Positions 45,219 to 54,798 of a DNA stretch of 64,000 nt are shown one piece after another. Origin of the DNA: an uncultured SAR86 cluster bacterium (GTDB lineage: Bacteria; Pseudomonadota; Gammaproteobacteria; Magnimaribacterales; AG-339-G14); contig CACJRI010000003.1 of assembly GCA_902595715.1 (NCBI GenBank), positions 102,528 to 166,527 of the forward strand, read 5' to 3'. Made by a program: the position numbers and the translations under genes. Position 1 is the stretch's first letter; every line of letters begins with the position of its first letter. The notes under the pieces were generated by a model. It did no database searches. It was not told where the DNA came from and saw only the letters and a list, made by a program, of their open reading frames with translations.

Positions 45219-46316
45219 ATGATTACTAAAGCAGACGACTATCCTATACACCAATTACCTCATCCTGTTTCAGAAGTTGGCACAGAAAGAAATTTTTATG
45301 ATCGTTATTTTTTTAATGGGTATTCCAAAAAAGAAGATTTTTATTTTGCTGCTGTATTATGTTTATACCCAAATTTGAATATTATGGATGCTTCTTTCAC
45401 CGTTGCAGTTGATGGAAAGCAACATAATATTAGATCTTCAAGAATTTTGGGTCTTGAAAGACTTAATACAAAAGTGGGCCCTATAGAAGTTAAAGTTCTT
45501 GAGCCTCTAGAAAAGCTTTCCGTTGAAATTTCAAAGAATGATTCAGATATTACAGCAAAGCTAGAATTCACTAAAAGATTTGAGCCCATGCAGGAACCAA
45601 ATATGACTCTATTTAATGGTCCTAGAAAAATTATGGATACCTGCAGATTAACTCAGCATGGAAATTGGTCTGGGGAAATTAAAATAAAAAATGAAATAAT
45701 TAAAATATCACCAAAAGAATTTATTGGAACTAGAGATAGATCTTGGGGTGTCAGACCTGTTGGTGCTGGCGATAGTCAACCCATGGTGCCTTTTGAAATG
45801 CCTCAATTTTTTTGGCTTTGGGCTCCTGTTCATTTTGATGAGTTGGCGACACACATTTATTACATTGATAACGAAAAAGGAGAAGCTGATAATGCTTTTG
45901 CAAAAATTCAATTCGACGATGGGAAAGAACAATCTAATTTTGTTTCACATCAAAAGTCTATCTCTTACTTACCTAAAACAAGAAGAGTTGAATCTTTATC
46001 TTTGAGTTTAAAAACTTCACAAGAGGAGTTATTTGAATTTCAAATTACGCCTAAGGTAAATATGTTTATGTGTGGTTTAGGGTACATGCACCCTGATTGG
46101 GGTCATGGTCAATTCAAAGGTGAATTGGAAACCCACTACGATACCTATGATTTAAATGACGATCCTCAAGATCCACCATTTCTTCATATTCAATCTTTAT
46201 GCGAAGTTAAGCTTAAGACTCCAGAAAAAGAGCTTCAAGGTCGAGGAGTTTTAGAACAATTATTTTTAGGACCTCATGAACCTAGTGGGTTTATGGATCT
46301 TTTCGATAAACCTTAA
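45219..46316 (+). CDS. AttH/CrtC-like lipocalin-fold protein
   Basis: A 365-residue protein without signal peptide. RYFFNGYSKKEDFYFA near residue 30 and the block FIGTRDRSWGVRPVG near 168 recall the AttH / hydroxyneurosporene synthase-like proteins with two tandem lipocalin-like beta domains. Acidic and Arg residues in RDRSWG are conserved in that group. Similar proteins occur in hydrocarbon/lipid degradation clusters. It begins 13 bases after the CIA30 gene and 2 bases before the APH-like gene. Exact role unknown. Confidence 0.6.
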   Translation: MITKADDYPIHQLPHPVSEVGTERNFYDRYFFNGYSKKEDFYFAAVLCLYPNLNIMDASFTVAVDGKQHNIRSSRILGLERLNTKVGPIEVKVLEPLEKLSVEISKNDSDITAKLEFTKRFEPMQEPNMTLFNGPRKIMDTCRLTQHGNWSGEIKIKNEIIKISPKEFIGTRDRSWGVRPVGAGDSQPMVPFEMPQFFWLWAPVHFDELATHIYYIDNEKGEADNAFAKIQFDDGKEQSNFVSHQKSISYLPKTRRVESLSLSLKTSQEELFEFQITPKVNMFMCGLGYMHPDWGHGQFKGELETHYDTYDLNDDPQDPPFLHIQSLCEVKLKTPEKELQGRGVLEQLFLGPHEPSGFMDLFDKP

Positions 46317-46318
46317 AA

Positions 46319-47389
46319 ATGCCTGTTTCTGCCGAAAAAAATTTTCACAAAAAATTATCAATTTTTAAAAGCTGGCTCGAAACAAAAGAGCGCTACAAGA
46401 AACAAAATATTTCTATCCAGCCGCACGAATCTTCAGAAGCTAGCGGTTTTTCAAACGAAACTTTTTTATGCAAAGTATTTGGAAGAAATATTGATGAGGA
46501 CATAGTCTTAAGAATAAAGCCAACAGGCTTTCAAGTATTTCCCGAATACGATCTCGGTTTGCAAGTTGAAATCATGGAGCAATTAAAGAAATTGAACTTT
46601 CCTGTACCGGAAATTTTATTTTTTGAACAAAATGAAGAAATTATTGGGTCAGAATTTTATGTAATGAAACATGTTAGGGGAGAGGCACCTTCAGATAATC
46701 CGCCTTATCACATGGATCCTGATGGCATGATGGGGAAAGCTTCTCCAGACCAAATTAGATCAGTTTGGTTAGGTTGGTTAGAAAACCTAGTATCTTTTCA
46801 TAAAATAAACTATGAGGATTTAGAATTAACCATAATTGACAAAAGAAATAACGAAAGCTCTCATCTTCAGTCTGATCTTCAATACTACAAATCATTTATG
46901 GAATGGGGTATGGATGGAGAAGCAAATGCATTTCTAGAAGAGGTTTTTCAATGGTTATCTGAAAATCTCCCTTTTAATCAAAATCCAAAAAAACTTTGCT
47001 GGGGAGACTCAAGAATAGGAAATGTTCTCTTTGAAGACTTTCAGGTAACGAGTTTGCTTGACTGGGAGATGGCAACCATTGGAGACCCATTGTGCGATTT
47101 AGCTTGGGGACTTACAACAGATGATGTCAGTAGTCATGGTTTGAATATTGAAAAGCTTTCAGGCTCAATTTCAAATCAAGAGGCAATCAAATTTTGGGAA
47201 AATAATACTGGTTATTCAGCCGATAATTTCTTTTATTATCGAATTTTATGTCTATTTAAATTTTCTGTAATAATGATCAGAGTTGCAAAAAAATTAATTC
47301 ATAATGAAATAATGCCTTTAGACAGTGACTTTCATGTAAATAATCATGTTTCAAATTACTTAAGACAGGAATTTAATGAAAAAAATTAG
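46319..47389 (+). CDS. aminoglycoside-phosphotransferase-like kinase
   Basis: A 356-residue kinase-fold protein of the APH family found next to acyl-CoA dehydrogenase genes (ACAD10/11-type kinases). The catalytic loop reads CWGDSRIGNVLFE, with Trp where choline kinases and APHs have His but the catalytic Asp and the Asn kept; SLLDWEMATIGDP is the Mg-binding loop. It probably phosphorylates a 4-hydroxy acyl-CoA or similar small substrate, as mammalian ACAD10/11 do, rather than an antibiotic. Its stop overlaps the SRPBCC gene by 14 bases. Confidence 0.85.
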   Translation: MPVSAEKNFHKKLSIFKSWLETKERYKKQNISIQPHESSEASGFSNETFLCKVFGRNIDEDIVLRIKPTGFQVFPEYDLGLQVEIMEQLKKLNFPVPEILFFEQNEEIIGSEFYVMKHVRGEAPSDNPPYHMDPDGMMGKASPDQIRSVWLGWLENLVSFHKINYEDLELTIIDKRNNESSHLQSDLQYYKSFMEWGMDGEANAFLEEVFQWLSENLPFNQNPKKLCWGDSRIGNVLFEDFQVTSLLDWEMATIGDPLCDLAWGLTTDDVSSHGLNIEKLSGSISNQEAIKFWENNTGYSADNFFYYRILCLFKFSVIMIRVAKKLIHNEIMPLDSDFHVNNHVSNYLRQEFNEKN

Positions 47390-47759
47390 AATAGAAAAAC
47401 AGATAAAATGTTCAGTTGATTCGCTTTGGGAACTCTTTTCAGACGTAACAAGATCCGATTGGGTACCTTTTGCAAATGAAATTATTCTTGAAAATGACGT
47501 AAGAACTTTCAAAATGGATGGCGTTGGAGAAATTAAGGAAAAAATCATTGAAAAAGATCAAGCTAATAAATCTTTGACTTATAGCGTCATAAAGTCTCCT
47601 GCTCCTTTGAATCATCACTTAGCAAAAGTAACAGTTCTTGAAGATAAAAACTTTTCAAAACTAGTATGGACTTCTGAAGTTGAACCAGATGAGTTTGAAA
47701 AATTAATTGCTGACGGAATGGAATCATCCATCGAGATGATAAAAAAAATACTTGAATAA
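47376..47759 (+). CDS. SRPBCC (START-like) family protein
   Basis: A 127-residue protein with the helix-grip fold: the N-terminal IRIEKQIKCSVDSLWELFSDV and the C-terminal long helix PDEFEKLIADGMESSIEMIKKILE are typical. Members bind hydrophobic ligands or act as polyketide cyclases/dehydratases. It overlaps the preceding kinase-like gene by 14 bases and the following tadA start by 8 bases, implying one transcript. Confidence 0.85.
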   Translation: MKKIRIEKQIKCSVDSLWELFSDVTRSDWVPFANEIILENDVRTFKMDGVGEIKEKIIEKDQANKSLTYSVIKSPAPLNHHLAKVTVLEDKNFSKLVWTSEVEPDEFEKLIADGMESSIEMIKKILE

Positions 47760-48219
47760 CCTACAATCCAAAAAAGATTTTTTATATATGAAATTGGCTT
47801 TGGATGAAGCCAAATTGGCTTATTCAAAAAAAGAAGTTCCGGTTGGAGCAGTTTTAGTTAAAGATGATGAAGTAATTTCTCGTTCGCATAACCAGTCAAT
47901 AAGTAAAAATGATCCTTCTGGCCATGCAGAAATGAATGTGCTTAGAGATGCAGCAAAAATAACGGATAACTATAGACTCAATGGAACGAGTCTCTACGTT
48001 ACTTTAGAGCCTTGTTTAATGTGTTTTGGAGCATGCATTCATGCTCGAATAGATAGATTAATTTTTGCAACAGAAGACCAAAAATCAGGAGTAGTCATTA
48101 ATAATTTAAATCTACATGAGGAAAGTTTCTTCAACCATAAAATTTTAATTTCAAGCGGAATCCTTGCCGCCGAAAGTTCTGAATTATTAAAGAAATTTTT
48201 TCAAGAAAGGAGAAATTAA
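47752..48219 (+). CDS. tadA: tRNA adenosine(34) deaminase
   Basis: Edits A34 to inosine in tRNA-Arg(ACG), needed to read CGN codons; 155 residues with zinc ligands in GHAEMNVLR (His, with catalytic Glu) and PCLMCFGAC (two Cys). The ATG at residue 13 is possible, but KDFLYMKLALDEAKLAYSKKE aligns with E. coli residues 9-28 before that point, so TTG 47752 is preferred. The start overlaps the SRPBCC stop. Gene end overlaps the convergent xthA end by four bases. Confidence 0.94.
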   Translation: MNNLQSKKDFLYMKLALDEAKLAYSKKEVPVGAVLVKDDEVISRSHNQSISKNDPSGHAEMNVLRDAAKITDNYRLNGTSLYVTLEPCLMCFGACIHARIDRLIFATEDQKSGVVINNLNLHEESFFNHKILISSGILAAESSELLKKFFQERRN

Positions 48220-49028
48220 ATTTTAAATTCAGTCCATACCGGAGCATGATCAGAAGGCTTTTCCATACCTCTTATCTCGTAATCTATTTCAGATTCAACT
48301 GCCATGTCCAAAAGAGGTTTTGTTACCCATAGATGATCAATTCGCAAACCTCTTTTAGGATTATCATCAAACCCTTTGCTGCGATAATCAAACCAACTGA
48401 ACTTATCATTAGAATCTGGAAAAAATTTTCTGTAAGAATCAAAAAATCCCCATGTTTTTATTTTTTCTAGCCATTCTCTTTCCTCAGGCAAAAAACTACA
48501 TTTTCCAGATGCGAGCCATCTTTTTCTGTTATTTTCTCCAATACCTATATCAATATCTTCTGGAGAAATATTTAAGTCTCCCAAGATAATAATATTATCT
48601 TCAGGAGAAAAATTTTCATTTAAATAAATCATTAGATCTTTAAAAAACTTTTCTTTATAGGGAAATTTTTTTGGATGATCTCTGCTTTCTCCCTGAGGGA
48701 AATACCCATTGATAATAGTGACTTCTTGAGCAGAAAATTTATGTCTTGATGATATCAATCGGCATTGAGCGTCTTCTTTATCTGTAGGGAAGCCTATTTG
48801 AAAATCTATGGGCTCAGATTTGTAAAGGGTAGATACTCCATAATGTCCTTTTTGACCATTAATTATGGCTTCATAACCTAGTTCGTTTATGTTTTCCATA
48901 GGATAATTTTCATTATCTACTTTCGTCTCTTGTAGACAGATAATGTCTGGCGAGTGCTTGTCAATTAAAGCACTCATCTGGTGCAGCCTTGCTCTTAAGC
49001 CATTTACATTGAAAGAAAAGATTTTCAT
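48216..49028 (-). CDS. xthA: exodeoxyribonuclease III (AP endonuclease)
   Basis: Base-excision repair AP endonuclease and 3'-5' exonuclease; 270 residues, as in E. coli. Active-site residues are Asn7, Glu34 (CLQETK), Asp151 and Asn153 (GDLNISPED), Asp231 (RIDHLW) and His261 (SDHAPVW). Its start overlaps the prc stop by four bases (ATGA), placing it at the end of the minus-strand operon that begins at 54717. Confidence 0.96.
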   Translation of the reverse strand: MKIFSFNVNGLRARLHQMSALIDKHSPDIICLQETKVDNENYPMENINELGYEAIINGQKGHYGVSTLYKSEPIDFQIGFPTDKEDAQCRLISSRHKFSAQEVTIINGYFPQGESRDHPKKFPYKEKFFKDLMIYLNENFSPEDNIIILGDLNISPEDIDIGIGENNRKRWLASGKCSFLPEEREWLEKIKTWGFFDSYRKFFPDSNDKFSWFDYRSKGFDDNPKRGLRIDHLWVTKPLLDMAVESEIDYEIRGMEKPSDHAPVWTEFKI

Positions 49029-51064
49029 CTGAAGTATGAGTTAGAAAGCCTTTTTGGCTTATTGAAATTTATTTGATCAATCAAAATTCTAGCAGCTTCT
49101 TCTAGAACCATCTTCTCAGAAAACTCATTTAATTCTTCAGGGTCAGCATCTAAAAACTCTTGAAAGCTTAAATAGGGCTTTAAACCGATAGAAACTCTGA
49201 ATCTATTTTCTATAAATAGTCGTTTTTCTTCTTGCGCTTTTTTTTCAGATTTTCTTACCAAATAATTTACGGGAATTAATTTTTTATCTAATTCATTCTT
49301 AATTTGAATTCTTTGATCTTTGATGTACTCATTCAAATTTGAATCGGATACTCTTTTTTTTGAGAAACTTTGAATCATCTCAATATTTGAAGTCGAATTG
49401 AAAGGCTCATACTCTAGTGATGAAATATCGTCATAGGGAAGAGAGTTTTCAAGAGCCATTTCTCCAACTTCTTCACTATCAAAAACATAAGGTAGATTAA
49501 TATCAGGAATGACCCCTAAATTTTGGGTGCTTTTCCCAGAGATTCTATAAAACTTCTGTTCTGTAAATTTTAGTTGTCCGTAAGAAAGATTTTCTAGTCT
49601 TTGAACTGTCCCTTTGCCGAAAGTATTGGAGCCGACAATTAATCCTCTTTTATAATCCTGAAAAGCTCCTGCAAGAATTTCCGAAGCTGAGGCGCTTAAT
49701 TTATCTACTAAAATCATTACCGGTCCCTCATAGTTTTGAATTCCTCTTGTATGACCCAAAGGTTGAATCGAGCCATTTGACTCCATTACCTGAACAATGC
49801 TTCCCTTTCCAATAAAAAGCTTTGCAAGCGAGTAAGCCTCATATAATGAACCACCCGAATTTCCTCTCAAATCAAGAATTACTCCATCCACTTGCTCCTC
49901 TTTTAATTCTCTTAAAAGGTTTCTGACGTCTTTTGAACTACTTTTGTAGTTAAATTGATTTCTGCTAAATGCATCAAAGTCCATATAAAAAGCAGGCAAA
50001 TCTATAACCCCAATGTTATAAGATTTATTTGGTCTGTATATTTCTACTTTCTTTTTCTTTGCTGCCTGATCTTCCAGTTTTACCAATCCTCTGGTGATTT
50101 CAATCACTCTGCCTAAGACATCATCTGGAGAAGAATTAGGAATAACTTCAAGTTTAACTTTAGTATTTTTTGGGCCTCTAATGAGTCGAACCACTTCATC
50201 GATTCTCCAGTCTCTTACATCTTCTATATCATTTTCTGGCACAGAGGCCACTCCTACAATTTTGTCATTTACTTTTAAAAGGCCAGATTTGTCAGCAGGC
50301 CCTCCCGGAATTAATCTGACTATTTTGGTAATTCCATCTTCTGTAGACAAAATTGCTCCAATACCTTCAAGGGAAAGACTCATGTTTATCTCAAAGTCCT
50401 CTTGAGATTTTGGAGACAAATAATTTGTATGAGGATCATAAAGAGAGGTAATTGAATTTGTATACAATGAAAAGATATCGTCTGACTTAATTCTTTTTAA
50501 ACTTTTAGATCTATTTTTGAGTCTTTTAAGAAGTTTTGACCTAGAGTTTTCAAAATCATCGCTTGATAAAAGAATATTTATAAACTCATTTTTAATCAAA
50601 AGAGCTTGATAATTTTTGATTGCGTCTAGAGAATTGAATCTTTTTTCATCTTCTCTATTTTTTTCAATAAATTCAGTTGTATTCAAGTCATTGAAATCAT
50701 TTATTAAATTAACTACGTCTATTTGATAGTTAATCAATTCAAGTGATCTATTGGAGTAATTTTCATAAATTTTAAATATTTCATCTAAGTTATAAATACT
50801 CTTAAATTTAGCCGAGTATGAGTTTATCTCTCCAGTAGTGAATACAATTTTTTCTTTATCTAAATTTACCAAAAAGTTTTTAATTACTTTCTGATCATTT
50901 ATTTCGATATTTTTTTTGAAATGATTTTGAGCAAGAATTTCGATGATTTCACCTACCACAGGGCTATATTCACTCTTTACTGCTAAAGACCCTTCGCTTG
51001 ATAGAAAAGGTGAAGCTAGAAAGAAAATTAAAAGGGCTAGAAATTTATTAAATTTGATCATCAT
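49025..51064 (-). CDS. prc: tail-specific/C-terminal processing protease
   Basis: Periplasmic PDZ protease that degrades SsrA-like tagged or misfolded exported proteins and processes penicillin-binding protein 3 in E. coli; 679 residues. A signal peptide of about 23 residues, the PDZ domain (about 227-320), then the catalytic Ser-Lys dyad Ser459 (SASASE) and Lys484 (TFGKGTVQ), 25 residues apart as in E. coli. The start could be either of the two ATGs at 51064/51061. It lies 4 bases after the acyltransferase gene. Confidence 0.96.
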   Translation of the reverse strand: MMIKFNKFLALLIFFLASPFLSSEGSLAVKSEYSPVVGEIIEILAQNHFKKNIEINDQKVIKNFLVNLDKEKIVFTTGEINSYSAKFKSIYNLDEIFKIYENYSNRSLELINYQIDVVNLINDFNDLNTTEFIEKNREDEKRFNSLDAIKNYQALLIKNEFINILLSSDDFENSRSKLLKRLKNRSKSLKRIKSDDIFSLYTNSITSLYDPHTNYLSPKSQEDFEINMSLSLEGIGAILSTEDGITKIVRLIPGGPADKSGLLKVNDKIVGVASVPENDIEDVRDWRIDEVVRLIRGPKNTKVKLEVIPNSSPDDVLGRVIEITRGLVKLEDQAAKKKKVEIYRPNKSYNIGVIDLPAFYMDFDAFSRNQFNYKSSSKDVRNLLRELKEEQVDGVILDLRGNSGGSLYEAYSLAKLFIGKGSIVQVMESNGSIQPLGHTRGIQNYEGPVMILVDKLSASASEILAGAFQDYKRGLIVGSNTFGKGTVQRLENLSYGQLKFTEQKFYRISGKSTQNLGVIPDINLPYVFDSEEVGEMALENSLPYDDISSLEYEPFNSTSNIEMIQSFSKKRVSDSNLNEYIKDQRIQIKNELDKKLIPVNYLVRKSEKKAQEEKRLFIENRFRVSIGLKPYLSFQEFLDADPEELNEFSEKMVLEEAARILIDQINFNKPKRLSNSYFR

Positions 51065-51068
51065 TGAT

Positions 51069-51950
51069 TTAGTCTCTTTTAGAGAGCAGCAGATCTTTTT
51101 CTATCCATAATGCATTTACCCATTCTTTAAATTCAGATCGTAATAATTGGTTATCTAGTAAATTTTCATTTAGAAACTTTTTAGGAATTTTTATTTCTTT
51201 AATTACAATCTTAGCGGAATTCATTCTTCCACAAAGATAATCCCAAAAACTCCTTTTTTTCGAATCAAATTGAATTGTAAAATCAATCAAAGAGTCAATT
51301 TTGCTTACAAGGCTTAAAGCTGTTGCCAGACCTCCTTCTTTAGGCTTCAAAAGATTCTTAAAAGGACTGTTTTGATTATGGTGCTTCTTAAGAGTAAATC
51401 TTGTTCCTTCAGCAAAACTGAAAACAGTCACCGGATAAAGAGCATAATGTTTTAAAGCTCTTTTCATTTCTTTTACATCCTTTCCAGCTAGTTTTGGGTT
51501 TTTTTCTAATTGTTTTTTCGTATATCTTTTTAAAAAGGGCATATCCAAAGCCCACCAAGATAGACCTATAACTGGAACATAAATAAGAACATACTTCATA
51601 AAAAATTTAAGCATAGGCATCTTTCTATTGGTAATATCTTGCAGAAGAAAAATATCCGCAAATGATTGATGATTTGAGGTTGCTATTGTCCAGCCATCAG
51701 ATTTAATATTTTCTTTACCTATGATTTGCCATTTTGGATTATGCAAAGCCTTTACCCAAATTTTATTTGTGAAAATCCATAGCTCTCCAACTTTGATAAT
51801 AAATTTGGTGAATAATACTTTTAATGCCGTTACAGGTAGAAAAAATTTAATTATTCCTAAGGGTATTAACAAACATGACAAGATGACTGTGTTCAATATC
51901 AAAATAGTAATAGAAGTTATTCCTATTAAATTTTCAAATAAAAACTTCAT
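51069..51950 (-). CDS. PlsC-like 1-acyl-glycerol-phosphate acyltransferase family
   Basis: A 293-residue membrane acyltransferase. Motif I is NHQSFADIF (H-x4-D), motif III is FAEGTR, and PVIGLSWWALDM lies between, typical of the LPAAT/LCLAT group (E. coli YihG-like). One N-terminal transmembrane helix pair (residues 8-40) anchors it. It would acylate lysophospholipids or a similar acceptor. It overlaps mazG at the start by four bases, and prc follows 4 bases later. Confidence 0.88.
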   Translation of the reverse strand: MKFLFENLIGITSITILILNTVILSCLLIPLGIIKFFLPVTALKVLFTKFIIKVGELWIFTNKIWVKALHNPKWQIIGKENIKSDGWTIATSNHQSFADIFLLQDITNRKMPMLKFFMKYVLIYVPVIGLSWWALDMPFLKRYTKKQLEKNPKLAGKDVKEMKRALKHYALYPVTVFSFAEGTRFTLKKHHNQNSPFKNLLKPKEGGLATALSLVSKIDSLIDFTIQFDSKKRSFWDYLCGRMNSAKIVIKEIKIPKKFLNENLLDNQLLRSEFKEWVNALWIEKDLLLSKRD

Positions 51951-52330
51951 TTTGTTTTTTCTAAGTCTTTAATATAAAAGTACGCTTCTCTTTGTTCTTC
52001 AATTGTATGAGGTCTTTTTTCAGCAAAAACAAAAGGGTGCCTTCTAGTTAATTTTTCACATAAGTTATCAATTACTTCGTAAAAAGAAAATAGTTTATTT
52101 TCTTCAGCAATCTTGCTCTGGAGAACAATTTGCAAAAGAAGATCGCCCAATTCTTCTTTGAGATTTTCGTAATCTTCTCTTTCAAAAGCATCTAGAACTT
52201 CTTGAGCTTCTTCTTCTATAAAAGGCAGGAGAGTTTTTGCGGTTTGGGACTTAGTCCATTCACATCCAGTCTTAGGATCTCTTAATTCAGAAATAATCTT
52301 AAGAAGTTTTTCAGTTTTATCCCCATCCAC
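51947..52330 (-). CDS. mazG: MazG-type nucleoside triphosphate pyrophosphohydrolase, half-size
   Basis: A 127-residue MazG protein hydrolysing (d)NTPs to monophosphates. The E-x2-E...E-x2-D set is visible: IEEEAQEVLDA and LKEELGDLLLQI; GCEWTKSQT and RRHPFVF are family blocks. E. coli MazG has two such domains in 263 residues; only the N-terminal-type domain is here, as in many small-genome bacteria. The start follows a GATGGGGATAA region; the coding end overlaps the acyltransferase start (ATGA). Confidence 0.92.
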   Translation of the reverse strand: MDGDKTEKLLKIISELRDPKTGCEWTKSQTAKTLLPFIEEEAQEVLDAFEREDYENLKEELGDLLLQIVLQSKIAEENKLFSFYEVIDNLCEKLTRRHPFVFAEKRPHTIEEQREAYFYIKDLEKTK

Positions 52331-52338
52331 AATGATGT

Positions 52339-53475
52339 TTAATAGCCAGTTAGTTCGGCATATCTATTTTTATGAAAATCCGAATCTCCAAAAATTTGTT
52401 CAGCTACTCTGGCTCTCTTTAGATAAAGACCTATATCGTATTCGTCTGTAACTCCAATACCTCCATGCATTTGAACAGATTCGTTTGAAATTAAATGAAA
52501 CACTTCTCCAACTTTTGCTTTCGAAAGGCTTGCCAATCTCTCAGAATCATTGCCTCCCTCATCAAAGGAAGTAATAGATTCAATGACGCACGACTTACAC
52601 AGTTCTAATTCAGAAAACATGATTGCTGCTCTATGCTGTAGAGCTTGAAAAGATCCAATTTTTTCTCCAAATTGTTCTCTTTCTTTCAAGTAGTCAAGGG
52701 TAATTTCATACGCTTGAAGAGCACTACCTAACATTTCTGCAGAAATTGCGGCTCGAGAAATATCCAATACTGACTCAATAATCTCATAAGCATTATCTTC
52801 TTTGCCAATCAACATATCTGAAGATGCTTTTACATTATCAAATTTCATATTTGCTGCGTTTCTAGAATCCACCATTTTTGTTGGAGTGATGGTTAAACCC
52901 TTTGTTGCAGCATCCACAACAAAAAGAGAAAGACCATCTTTATCGCCTTCCTTTCCTGAAGTTCTGGCAGCAATAATGACTTTATCTGCAAAACCACCAT
53001 CAATTACAAAGGACTTTTCTCCTGAAATAATGAAATTATTTCCATCTTTTTTTGCTTCACAAGATATTTTTAATGGGTCATGATGATTGCTTTCTTCTAT
53101 AGCAAAGCAAAGTCTTAAACCTTCTTGTACAACCTTTGAAAGAATATCTTTCTTTATATCATCTGATGCATGCTTAATTAAGCTAACACCTACAACTGCA
53201 GTTGAAAATAAAGGTGAAGGAGTAAGCGTTCTACCAAGCTCCTCTAGAATAGAAGATATGCCGGCCACTCCAAAATTAGAGCCACCAAATTCTTCAGGAA
53301 CTAAAATACCAGTCCAACCAAGTGATACCATTTCTTGCCAAACTTTATCGTCGTAGCAATTTTCAATTTCACTATCTCTGACTTCACGAAAATGAGTAGT
53401 TGGAGTTTTTTCCGAAGCAAATTTTTTTGCACTATCTTTTAAGAAAACCTGCTCCTCATTTAAAATTAATGACAT
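52339..53475 (-). CDS. acyl-CoA dehydrogenase lacking the catalytic Glu (heteromer subunit)
   Basis: A 378-residue acyl-CoA dehydrogenase-fold protein. The flavin-domain segments FAIEESNHHDPLKIS and GGFADKVIIAARTSG and the later ESVQMHGGIGVTDEYD are present, but the tail reads FGDSDFHKNRYA where active enzymes have YEGxxxIQ, so the catalytic Glu is missing. Such subunits pair with a second acyl-CoA dehydrogenase in the alpha2beta2 enzymes described for steroid side-chain degradation. The partner gene is directly upstream at 53500. Confidence 0.9.
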   Translation of the reverse strand: MSLILNEEQVFLKDSAKKFASEKTPTTHFREVRDSEIENCYDDKVWQEMVSLGWTGILVPEEFGGSNFGVAGISSILEELGRTLTPSPLFSTAVVGVSLIKHASDDIKKDILSKVVQEGLRLCFAIEESNHHDPLKISCEAKKDGNNFIISGEKSFVIDGGFADKVIIAARTSGKEGDKDGLSLFVVDAATKGLTITPTKMVDSRNAANMKFDNVKASSDMLIGKEDNAYEIIESVLDISRAAISAEMLGSALQAYEITLDYLKEREQFGEKIGSFQALQHRAAIMFSELELCKSCVIESITSFDEGGNDSERLASLSKAKVGEVFHLISNESVQMHGGIGVTDEYDIGLYLKRARVAEQIFGDSDFHKNRYAELTGY

Positions 53476-53499
53476 ATTTTTCTCCCAAAAAATTTTATG

Positions 53500-54717
53500 T
53501 TATTGAGGCAGATCCAAAACCCTTTTGGCAATTATATTAAGTTGGACTTCTGAGGTTCCACCTTCAATTGAATTAGCCTTTGTTCTAAGCCACTCTCTAG
53601 TAATTGCTAGTTCCGCAGGACCAAAGCCTTCTCCTTCCCATCCAAGAGCTTTAGTACCCATTGCTTCAAGCATTAACTCGTATCTAAGTTTATTACTTTC
53701 ACTGCCATAATATTTAAACATTGATGATGCAGGACTTGGTCCAGAATTAGAAGACTTACTTTCTTCGCTAGCCCTTTTCATAGTAAGTGAAAATGCATGA
53801 GAATTTATATCAAAAGATGCAATTTTTTGTCTTAAGGCAGGATTAGCTAATTTTCCAGACTCCTCTCCAACATATGTTTTTGCCATAGTAGCCATTCCAG
53901 ATGAAATTGGCTGATCTTTTTTCTTTTTGGCTGAACCTCCGCCTCCAAGACCCATTCCAGCAATCATGTTTCTTTCATGTTGAAGTAATCTTTTTGCAAC
54001 ATCCCAGCCTTTGTTTAATTCGCTTACTAGGTTTTCTTTTGGAACAACCGCATTATCAAAAAAAGTTTCACAAAATGGAGATTTTCCTGAGATAAGCTTT
54101 ATTGGCTTGGTAGTAACTCCTGGTTGATCCATATCAATAAGCAGAAAACTTATACCATCGTGTTTAGGTTCTTGAGGACCTGTTCTTACTAAAGTGAAAA
54201 TCATGTCACAATCATCAGCATAAGAAGTCCATACTTTTTGACCATTCACTACGAAATGATCTCCATTATCTTCAGCCTTGGTCTTAAGGCTAGCAAGATC
54301 TGAACCAGATCCAGGTTCGCTATAGCCCTGGCACCATCTAATCTCTCCTTTAACGATCTCAGGAATATATTTCTTTTTTTGTTCTTCAGAAGCAAATTCA
54401 AGCAAAGCTGGCCCAAGCATCCAAATACCGAAACTCGATAGAGCAGGTCTTGCTCTTATGGCCATTAATTCTTCTTGCAGAATCTTATTTTCATCAAAAC
54501 TAAGTCCACCACCGCCATATTCTTTTGGCCAAGTAGGGCAGGTCCAACCTTTTTCGCCCATTCTTTCCAACCATAATTTTGCATCTGGATGAGGAAATTT
54601 ACAGTTTCTTCCTCCCCAAACAACATCTCCTGGACCCATAGGTTTTCTCATTTCAGGAGGGCAATTCTCCTCGAGCCACTCTTTTGTTTCTGTTCTAAAT
54701 TGATCTAAATTTTCCAT
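53500..54717 (-). CDS. acyl-CoA dehydrogenase (catalytic partner)
   Basis: A 405-residue acyl-CoA dehydrogenase. CQGYSEPGSGSDLAS (about 133-147) is the flavin loop and SIEGGTSEVQLNIIAKRVL at the end carries the catalytic Glu. The insert GGGSAKKKKDQPISSG before residue 280 is unusual. With the downstream Glu-less paralogue (25 bases between) it probably forms a heteromer acting on a branched or ring-substituted acyl-CoA. No ribosome site; the message may be leaderless, with TATATT ending 8 bases before the ATG. Confidence 0.92.
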   Translation of the reverse strand: MENLDQFRTETKEWLEENCPPEMRKPMGPGDVVWGGRNCKFPHPDAKLWLERMGEKGWTCPTWPKEYGGGGLSFDENKILQEELMAIRARPALSSFGIWMLGPALLEFASEEQKKKYIPEIVKGEIRWCQGYSEPGSGSDLASLKTKAEDNGDHFVVNGQKVWTSYADDCDMIFTLVRTGPQEPKHDGISFLLIDMDQPGVTTKPIKLISGKSPFCETFFDNAVVPKENLVSELNKGWDVAKRLLQHERNMIAGMGLGGGGSAKKKKDQPISSGMATMAKTYVGEESGKLANPALRQKIASFDINSHAFSLTMKRASEESKSSNSGPSPASSMFKYYGSESNKLRYELMLEAMGTKALGWEGEGFGPAELAITREWLRTKANSIEGGTSEVQLNIIAKRVLDLPQ

Positions 54718-54798
54718 AATTTTTTAATATAAATTTTTTAAGTGATTTTTTTTTACTAAACGTGTCTAATTGTAGCAATTTTTGATAATTAATCAGCC

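Noticed and set aside
46319..47389. Aminoglycoside-resistance gene
   Set aside because: Only the kinase fold is shared with APH enzymes; the WGDSRIGN loop and neighbours point to the acyl-CoA-linked ACAD10/11-type kinase group.
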